A DNA stretch of 30,129 nt, taken from NCBI GenBank assembly GCA_041648665.1, contig JBAZOP010000038.1, positions 1 through 30,129 of the forward strand, written 5' to 3'. The stretch's first letter is position 1, and every line of letters starts with the position of its first letter. The position numbers and the translations under genes were made by a program. Below the pieces are notes generated by a model. It saw only the letters and a list, made by a program, of their open reading frames with translations. It did no database searches and was not told the origin of the DNA. This stretch comes from a bacterium (lineage in GTDB: Bacteria; UBA10199; 2-02-FULL-44-16; JAAZCA01). Below, in pieces: positions 9,290 to 15,090 of this stretch.

Positions 9290-11275
9290 TCACAGCGCCA
9301 CGAGCGCGATTATCGCTATGGCGCCGATGAGGAAATAGAGCATGTAATGATAGAGCACGCCGGTCTGCGCAGCCTGCGCCAGCGCCGCGACCAGCCCCAG
9401 GGACCTGGCCGCCCCGTCCGTCGCTATGCCGTCGACCGCGGTCCTGTCGATCCCCTGCCTCACGATCACGTTGGAGAACCACATGAACGGCTTCACGAGG
9501 ATGAAGGAATAAATTTCGTCAAAGAAATATCCGCGCGAGACCAGGACCGTGATCGGCTTGATCCTTCTCGCCACCCGCGCCGCCCAGTCCCTCTTCTGGG
9601 CGTAGATGAGCCAACCCAGCACGGCGAAGTGCGCCGACCACAGGAGCGAGACGGCGGCCAGCACGATCCAGTTTCCGCACGCCCCATCGACCGAAGCCCT
9701 GCCCACCTCGGAGGGGATTATCCCGCCGAGCCAGACGCCTATCCTGTCCTGGCCGTGGAAACACTGCGGGACGCCCAGGAACCCGGCCGCCGCGACCAGC
9801 GTCATGAGTATCATCGACGCCAGCACCATGCTCATCGTGGGCTCCGTCACCCTCTTGTACTTCGCGGCGCCAAGCGCGCTATCTCCGAAGAACATCGCGC
9901 CGGCCGCCCTGAATATGTAGAAGGCCCCGATCCCCAGGGTCGCGAACCCGCACACCCATAGCAGGACTTGTCCCCTCTCGAACGCCTCGCCCAGTATCGA
10001 CTGCACGCTCATGAAACCGGAGAGCGGCGCTATCCCGGCGAGAGCCGCCGCCGAGATCACGAACGCCCATCCGGTGACCGGCATCCGCCTCTTTAAGCCC
10101 CCCATCGCCATGATGTCGCACTCGCCCGACGTGGCCTTGATGGCGCTGCCCGCGGCCAGTATCAGCAGACACTTGAAGAGCGCGTGCGTGATGAGGTGGA
10201 AGGCGGCGCCGATGAAGGCCCCTATGCCCACCGCCAGATACATGAGCCCGAATTGGGACGCGGTGGAGAAAGCGAGTATCTTCCTGATGTCCCTCTCAGC
10301 CAGCGCCATGGTCGCGGCGATTATCGCGCTCGCCGCGCCGATGGCCCCCACGACGAGCATTGCGGTGTGCGAGAGGGTGAAGATGAAGTTGAGCCTGATC
10401 ACGAAATACAGCCCAAGCGCCGCGGTCGTCACGGTGCTCATGAGCGCAAAGGCCGGGATCGGGGCGAGGGCCGACTCCGGCAGCCAGAGGTGCAGCGGGA
10501 TCTGGCCCGATTTGGCGATCGCGTTGCCGAAGATGAGCAGCGCGATCGTCGTGGCCATGGGCATGAAATAAACGGCGTTGCGCTCCATGGTCTCGAAGCT
10601 GAAGATGCCCGATGCGGGAGCTGCCTCCGCCGCCGACATCACGCCGAAGATCATGAAGGCGGCCGCGAGGATGCAGGCGTCGCCCAGCGCGCCGGGCACG
10701 AAGAGCTTGAGCATCCTTTTTGTAGAGCCCGGGTCGTCGAGCCTGAAACCTGTGAGGGCGCACGACACGACGCCCACCCCCCCGGAGCCGATGATCGCGA
10801 GCACGAGGTTGTCCGCGAGAACGGCGAGCAGCATGAAGAAGACGATCAGGTTCGAAAGCGAGAAGAACCTGAAGAATCCCTCCTCCCCCCACATGTCTCC
10901 CACCGAATAGATGTGCACGAGGAGCGCCATGGCGGAGACCGTCAGCGCCATGGCGAGCGAGAGCTCGTCGACCTTGAGCCCCACGTCCACGAAGAGGTTC
11001 GGCAGCGCGACCCAGCGGAAGAGAGGCCCGGTGATCGCGGACGGCGACGTTGCATCAAAGCCGGTGAGCGTGAGAAAAAGCACGATCGAGGCCGCAAGCG
11101 ACCCCATCGGGGCCGCGATCCCCACGAGCGAGGCAAAGCCCCTGGGGCCTGGCGACTCGCTCCGCCAGTGCGCCGCAGCGATCGCGGCGTTTATCAGCGC
11201 GCCCGCGAGCGGCAGGGCGACCACGAGCCATATCATCGCCTGCAGGCTCACGCGGCTGTAGATGGTCTCCAGCAT
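9290..11275 (-). CDS. nuoL: Complex I-like membrane subunit NuoL
   Basis: 661 residues including the long C-terminal lateral-helix region, so full length. The ATG at 11275 has GAGGG upstream and is 10 bases after nuoK; an internal in-frame ATG at 11236 (MIWLVVALPLAGALIN) matches the usual NuoL start better and cannot be excluded. NuoL landmarks: MWGEEGFFRFF, IAKSGQIPLHLWLPES, ERDIRKILAFSTASQFGLM, FHLITHALFKCLLIL, and RTAVDGIATDGAARSLG near the lateral helix. By eye alignment to E. coli NuoL, K255 (for K229) and the TM8-region His/Lys are kept, but G165 replaces E144, and V424/Q425 replace the K399/D400 pair of the last channel. It is therefore a partly disabled antiporter-like subunit; proton transport is uncertain. 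Confidence 0.92.
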   Translation of the reverse strand: MLETIYSRVSLQAMIWLVVALPLAGALINAAIAAAHWRSESPGPRGFASLVGIAAPMGSLAASIVLFLTLTGFDATSPSAITGPLFRWVALPNLFVDVGLKVDELSLAMALTVSAMALLVHIYSVGDMWGEEGFFRFFSLSNLIVFFMLLAVLADNLVLAIIGSGGVGVVSCALTGFRLDDPGSTKRMLKLFVPGALGDACILAAAFMIFGVMSAAEAAPASGIFSFETMERNAVYFMPMATTIALLIFGNAIAKSGQIPLHLWLPESALAPIPAFALMSTVTTAALGLYFVIRLNFIFTLSHTAMLVVGAIGAASAIIAATMALAERDIRKILAFSTASQFGLMYLAVGIGAFIGAAFHLITHALFKCLLILAAGSAIKATSGECDIMAMGGLKRRMPVTGWAFVISAAALAGIAPLSGFMSVQSILGEAFERGQVLLWVCGFATLGIGAFYIFRAAGAMFFGDSALGAAKYKRVTEPTMSMVLASMILMTLVAAAGFLGVPQCFHGQDRIGVWLGGIIPSEVGRASVDGACGNWIVLAAVSLLWSAHFAVLGWLIYAQKRDWAARVARRIKPITVLVSRGYFFDEIYSFILVKPFMWFSNVIVRQGIDRTAVDGIATDGAARSLGLVAALAQAAQTGVLYHYMLYFLIGAIAIIALVAL

Positions 11276-11285
11276 CCTCGATCCC

Positions 11286-11591
11286 TCAGTCCTTTAGAAG
11301 CTTCATCTCGTCCGCATGCAGGGTGCCGCATCGGGTGAACACCGCAAGCAGCAGGGCGAGCCCAACCGCGGCCTCGGCAGCCGCTATCGCTATTATGAAG
11401 AAGGTCGCCGCATTGCCCTCCGGCAGGAGGTTCCACCTTGAGAAGCCCGCCATGGCGACCACGGAGGCGGAGAACATGATCTGGATGGAGATGAGCATCA
11501 TGAGCATGTTGCGCCTCACGCACGCGCCCGCAGCGCCGATCGAGAATAGCGCCACGGAGAAGATGAGCACGTGCTGAAGCGTGAGCGTCAT
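11286..11591 (-). CDS. nuoK: Complex I-like membrane subunit NuoK
   Basis: 101 residues, the normal length, with three membrane helices. The ATG at 11591 overlaps the nuoJ stop in ATGA. Family signatures are strong: RRNMLMMLISIQ in helix 2, AIAAAEAAVGLALLLAVF in helix 3, and GTLHADEMKLLKD at the C-terminus. Of the two buried glutamates that E. coli NuoK needs, the helix 3 one is kept (E73, for E72), while the helix 2 one (E36 in E. coli) reads Gln at position 37. In normal Complex I these residues carry the charge relay between the quinone cavity and the antiporter subunits, so the relay here appears interrupted. Identification is firm; the functional consequence is inference. Confidence 0.93.
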   Translation of the reverse strand: MTLTLQHVLIFSVALFSIGAAGACVRRNMLMMLISIQIMFSASVVAMAGFSRWNLLPEGNAATFFIIAIAAAEAAVGLALLLAVFTRCGTLHADEMKLLKD

Positions 11592-12085
11592 GCGCCCTCC
11601 CCCCTCTTCGCGATTATTATCGAGGCCACAGCCGCGGCCAAAAGCATAACCCCGGTCAGCTCGAACGGAAGCGCGTACTGCGACACCATCATCTTCCCCA
11701 TCGTCAGCGAAGACTCGAAATAGTCGCCGCTAGCCGGCGCGGCCGCAAACGGAGGGGCTGCGACCGCGATCATCATCACGATCGCAAGGTAGCCGGCGGC
11801 CACGGCCGCCAGGACCTTGCCGAACCTGATCTGGCGCGCCCTCGCCCTCTTCGACGAGTCCATGAGCATCATGACGAAGAGCGAGAAGACCATCGAGACG
11901 CCTGCGGCCACTATCACGAATGCGCCGGCGACCATGGGCGCGCGGAGGATGAGGAGGATTGCCCCGGCCGACAGGGCGACCCCTGCGAACCATGCCGCGC
12001 ACATGAGCGGATCTCTCCTGGAGACGGCGGCTATCGCCGAGGCCAGGCCGCACGCGGCAAAGATATAGAAAGCTACTGCCTCCAC
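11588..12085 (-). CDS. nuoJ: Complex I-like membrane subunit NuoJ
   Basis: 165 residues from GTG at 12085, preceded by AAGGGGGGAG and overlapping the end of nuoH by 13 bases. It has about five membrane helices; FYIFAACGLASAIAAVSRRDP and AWFAGVALSAGAILLIL correspond to the first helices of NuoJ, and APMVAGAFVIVAAGVSMVFSLFVMML fits the helix 3 region. The usual C-terminal helix ending ELTGVMLLAAAVASIIIA is present. Position between nuoH and nuoK is the standard one, except that nuoI, normally between H and J, is absent. The open frame extends upstream to 12637, but that part is antisense-frame shadow inside nuoH. Identity is based on helices plus position, as NuoJ is poorly conserved. Confidence 0.85.
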   Translation of the reverse strand: MEAVAFYIFAACGLASAIAAVSRRDPLMCAAWFAGVALSAGAILLILRAPMVAGAFVIVAAGVSMVFSLFVMMLMDSSKRARARQIRFGKVLAAVAAGYLAIVMMIAVAAPPFAAAPASGDYFESSLTMGKMMVSQYALPFELTGVMLLAAAVASIIIAKRGEGA

Positions 12086-13107
12086 GCTCCCCCCTTGAGC
12101 AACTGCATCGCAATATAAGCCGTAACGACGAGATTTGCCATAGACAAAGGCACGAGCGCCCTCCACGCGAACGATGAGAACTGGTCCTCCCTGAGCCTGG
12201 GGAGCGAGGCCCTGGCAAAGGAGAAGAGCGCCATCGCGGCGCATGTCTTGACGATCATGCAAAGAAGCCCGAGCGCGCAGAGCGAGGGCTCCACCGCCCA
12301 GCCGGGCATGAGCCTCCCGAGCGTCTCCGCGACCAAGGGGACCGGCGCGAACGGGATCTGCCACCCGCCGAGGAACAGGGCCGCGGTCATCGCCGCCAGC
12401 GCCACGAAGAGGACGCGTCTTGCGGCCGCGTTTATCGCTGAGGCTGCGGCGGCAGCCGATTCGCCGCCCAGCGCGAACGGGACCTTGATCGCGGCGCACG
12501 CGCAGACGGAAAAGACAGCGAAGGCCAAAGGTTGCCTCACCAGGTTCCATCTCCACGGCAGGTGACCCTGGGCCTCGATTATCCGCGCGAAGTTTACTTC
12601 GCCCTCGATCATGAGGACGGCCGCGACGGAAAGGCACATGGCCAGAAAATACGAGAGATAATTGGAGCTCTCTTCGAGAGCCTCGATCAAGGGCTTGCCC
12701 TCCCGCATCCCCAGCCTGGAGAATACGGAGGCGACCGCCCAGATGGAGATCATGGCCAGCGAAAAGAGAACCCCGGAAGCGGGATCAAGGGCAGTCACTG
12801 AGAAGCGCTGTCCCGCGATGGAGACCTCGGGCGAATAACTGACCGCTGCGGCAGTCATCAGCGCCGCCGCAAAGGCGAGAGGCGCGGCGAACAGCATCGG
12901 AGACAAATCTCTGCGCAGCCTTGCGTTGCCAACGAGCCTCACCGCACGCACGATGAAATACGCAGCACCCCGCCCAGCCGACCCCTTGCCGCCCGGGCCG
13001 CGCACGAACCGGCGATCAAACCCGGCCGCGACCGGGGCAAGGAGCGCTATCAGCGCAAGCGCCGACGCCGCGCCCGGCACCGCCATCCCTGTCTCGATAG
13101 GATACAA
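12073..13107 (-). CDS. nuoH: Complex I-like membrane subunit NuoH, quinone-loop motifs missing
   Basis: 344 residues from TTG at 13107, behind GGAGG, 9 bases after the nuoB-D stop. NuoH is the membrane anchor that forms the quinone entry channel with NuoB and NuoD. The membrane helices and the ends fit the family: GEVNFARIIEAQ at about 169, NLVRQPLAFAVFSVCACAA at about 188, LFLGGW at about 244, and RASLPRLREDQFSSFAWRALVPLSMANLVVTAY at the C-terminus. Two hallmark cytoplasmic motifs are absent: the RIGPxRVGP segment after helix 1 (here a Gly/Arg-rich RGPGGKGSAGRG), and the ETNRxPFDLxExExELVxG loop, which here is the Glu-poor KVPFALGGESAAAAASA at 208-224. The quinone channel is thus probably not functional in the usual way. 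Identity is secure from the C-terminus and position. Confidence 0.87.
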   Translation of the reverse strand: MYPIETGMAVPGAASALALIALLAPVAAGFDRRFVRGPGGKGSAGRGAAYFIVRAVRLVGNARLRRDLSPMLFAAPLAFAAALMTAAAVSYSPEVSIAGQRFSVTALDPASGVLFSLAMISIWAVASVFSRLGMREGKPLIEALEESSNYLSYFLAMCLSVAAVLMIEGEVNFARIIEAQGHLPWRWNLVRQPLAFAVFSVCACAAIKVPFALGGESAAAAASAINAAARRVLFVALAAMTAALFLGGWQIPFAPVPLVAETLGRLMPGWAVEPSLCALGLLCMIVKTCAAMALFSFARASLPRLREDQFSSFAWRALVPLSMANLVVTAYIAMQLLKGGAWRQ

Positions 13108-13116
13108 TCTACCTCC

Positions 13117-14715
13117 TCACCTGTCGGCCTCGGACGCCGACACCCCCAGGCTCGCAATGACGATCGGGACATCCTCCAGCATGCACCCCTTGAGGATCAT
13201 CGGGGCTACCTGACATATGGCGAAGGAGGGCGAGATCACCCTGAACATGGCGGGATGAGCCCTGCCGTCGGAGACGAGATGGAACCCGAGCTCCCCGGCG
13301 GAGGCCTCTGTGGAGAAATGCACCTCCCCGCGGGGCATGGGCGAGTCCCCCCTGATCATTCCTTCGTGCAGGGCCCGGCTCTCCTCGGAACCATAGAGCT
13401 CGCTGCGTCCCGGCAGCGTTATCCCCTTCACGCACGCCTCGACGGCTCCCGGCTCCATGTCGACGATCGCCTGCTTTATGATGCGCAGAGACTGGATGGC
13501 CTCCGCGAGCATCACCGTTATCCTGTCGAACGCATCGCCGTCCACTCCAACGGGCACCCCCCAATCGCACTCCGCATAGAGCAGATACGGGGCTGCTTTT
13601 CTGAGATCGCGTCCGGAACCCGCTGCCCTGAGGCACGGCCCCGTTACCCCCCACGCCTCGGCCGCATGCTGCGAGATGACGCCCACCCCTCGGGTGCGCG
13701 CCGCGAAGATCCGGTCCTTTTCAGCGATCCTCAGCGCCCTCTCGATCTCGCGCCCGACCTTCGGGATCACGGCCTCCATGCGCGCCTGATCCCCGGCGCT
13801 CAAGTCGCGCGCCATGCCGCCGATGCGGACGCAGCGGCCGTGGCCCCGCGATCCGAAGCAGGATTCGACGCACGCGGCCAGGCCGCGCGCCTCCGCCATG
13901 AGGGCCGCGGCCTGTCGTGCCAGGCCGATGGAGGAGAAGGAGCGGGCCACGGCGAGCATGTGCTCGCAGACGCGCCACGACTCGCACAGGATCATGCGGA
14001 GCCACATCGCGCGCCTGGGGACCGAGACACCGAAGAGGCGTTCGACCGCCATCCCGCAGCCTACGCCGGCGATGTCCGGCGACCGGCAGTTTATCTTTTC
14101 AGCGACCGCATGCGCGAAATGCCACGGGACCGACATGGCGAGCTTCTCTATCCCCCTGTGCGCATATCCCGTCTCCACCTCTGCTAAAGAGACCCTCGCC
14201 CCCTCCACGCCCAGCTTGAGGCCAAAGGGCGCGAAGGACGCCGCATCGCCGTAGGGTATCTCGACGAATGCCGTTCGCTCAAGCGCCTCCTCCGCAGCCG
14301 GCGTCCGGACAGAGACCACGGGTCGTATGTCCGAGGCCGACATGATGAGCCGTCTCAACTCTTTCATCGCCTCTGCTATCTGCCCCTGCTCCGGCGGGCA
14401 GCCCGGCACATAGACATCCACAGGTATGGACTCGCCTCCAGCGTCCTTTCCGGCGGCGCATGCGCCGAACGCTATCACCCACCTGGGTCTTGCCATCCGG
14501 TCGTAGAGTCGTCTCAGCGCGGAGAGGCGTTTCCCGCCCATCGGGCCTGCGACTATCATGAGATCAGCCGACTCGGGGAGATCCGTCGTGGCGATGTCGC
14601 CGGGCAATTCGACCCACGGGCAGCACGGACCGCGGAGGAATATCGCCCGCAGGCCTCGCGCCCTGAACCATGCGAGGAGATAACGCTTCAGCCGTGAAAA
14701 TAATTTATCGAACAT
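13117..14715 (-). CDS. NuoB-NuoD fusion subunit of Complex I-like complex (NuoC missing)
   Basis: 532 residues; ATG at 14715 one base after the nuoA stop. Residues about 24-124 are a shortened NuoB: CC pair at 31-32, DLMIVAGPMGGKRLSALRR, PRWVIAFGACAAG with C86, and VDVYVPGCPP with C106, so all four N2 cluster ligands are kept. About 30 linker residues follow, then NuoD from about 160: ETGYAHRGIEKLA, VPRRAMWLRMILCE, GVGVISQHAAEAWGVTGPCLR, a DLRK/PVGVDGDAFDR region, and GELGFHLVSDGRAHPAMFR near the end. NuoC, with its YDMFGI motif, is absent. The quinone His of HPxxHG reads as AASFAPFG, and the RLDY region reads INCRSPD, so both quinone ligands are lost. No CxxC pairs are present, so this is not a NiFe hydrogenase. 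Confidence 0.87.
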   Translation of the reverse strand: MFDKLFSRLKRYLLAWFRARGLRAIFLRGPCCPWVELPGDIATTDLPESADLMIVAGPMGGKRLSALRRLYDRMARPRWVIAFGACAAGKDAGGESIPVDVYVPGCPPEQGQIAEAMKELRRLIMSASDIRPVVSVRTPAAEEALERTAFVEIPYGDAASFAPFGLKLGVEGARVSLAEVETGYAHRGIEKLAMSVPWHFAHAVAEKINCRSPDIAGVGCGMAVERLFGVSVPRRAMWLRMILCESWRVCEHMLAVARSFSSIGLARQAAALMAEARGLAACVESCFGSRGHGRCVRIGGMARDLSAGDQARMEAVIPKVGREIERALRIAEKDRIFAARTRGVGVISQHAAEAWGVTGPCLRAAGSGRDLRKAAPYLLYAECDWGVPVGVDGDAFDRITVMLAEAIQSLRIIKQAIVDMEPGAVEACVKGITLPGRSELYGSEESRALHEGMIRGDSPMPRGEVHFSTEASAGELGFHLVSDGRAHPAMFRVISPSFAICQVAPMILKGCMLEDVPIVIASLGVSASEADR

Positions 14716-14716
14716 A

Positions 14717-14959
14717 TCATCTTTCCCAGTCGAGCGCGCCGCTCCACAGAGCAAACGCCAGCGCGATCGCCATGAGGATGAGGAAAGACACGATGTGGAT
14801 GAAGGCCGAAAGGCCATGTCCCGACTGGACGGCCCACCTGAAAGCGAGCGCCCAGGGAAGGATCATGAGCACCCCTGCCTCGAATATCAGAAAGAGCGCC
14901 GCCACGAAGATGAAGGGGATTCGAAATATCCTGCCGCCTGCCAATGCCTTTGAATCCAT
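14717..14959 (-). CDS. nuoA: Complex I-like membrane subunit NuoA, N-terminally short
   Basis: 80 residues, against about 115-150 for usual NuoA. The second and third helices fit well: PFIFVAALFLIFEAGVLMIL, and a final helix ending ALAFALWSGALDWER, which matches the family ending KGALEWER. The first helix and the conserved YECG loop are missing; the ATG at 14959 is preceded by AT-rich DNA with in-frame stops, so no upstream extension is available. Only a weak AAGGG lies in front of the start. It is the first gene of the operon, one base before the nuoB-D fusion. Truncated NuoA fits the general reduction of this complex. Confidence 0.8.
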   Translation of the reverse strand: MDSKALAGGRIFRIPFIFVAALFLIFEAGVLMILPWALAFRWAVQSGHGLSAFIHIVSFLILMAIALAFALWSGALDWER

Positions 14960-15090
14960 ATATAAGCACCCTTGTTATGATTTGACATAGATTAACAATT
15001 TCCAATAGTTATTACAATACAAACCCGTGCTGTCTCCTTGACTGGGGCCGCCTTTTCTACTAGGAGTGCGCAGCCAAAACGAGAAACCAT
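14960..15090. promoter_or_regulatory. Divergent promoter region between nuoA and brnQ-buk
   Basis: 131 non-coding bases, clearly AT-richer than the flanks, separate two divergent transcription units. On the plus strand TTGACA at 14982-14987 with 17 bases to ATAGTT (15005-15010) is a candidate promoter for the fusion gene; on the minus strand TTGTAA and TAATCT with a 17-base spacer is a weaker candidate for the nuo operon. The sharing of one short region suggests, but does not show, joint regulation. Confidence 0.4.

Noticed and set aside
11588..12637. NuoJ starting at 12637
   Set aside because: The upstream 180 codons lie wholly inside nuoH in another frame and are Arg/Gly-rich; GTG 12085 has a strong Shine-Dalgarno and fits the family length.
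6359..14959. Reading the operon as a group 4 NiFe hydrogenase or formate hydrogenlyase
   Set aside because: The NuoD part has no CxxC pairs at either end to bind nickel, and the C-terminus is of the NuoD type (SASEADR).
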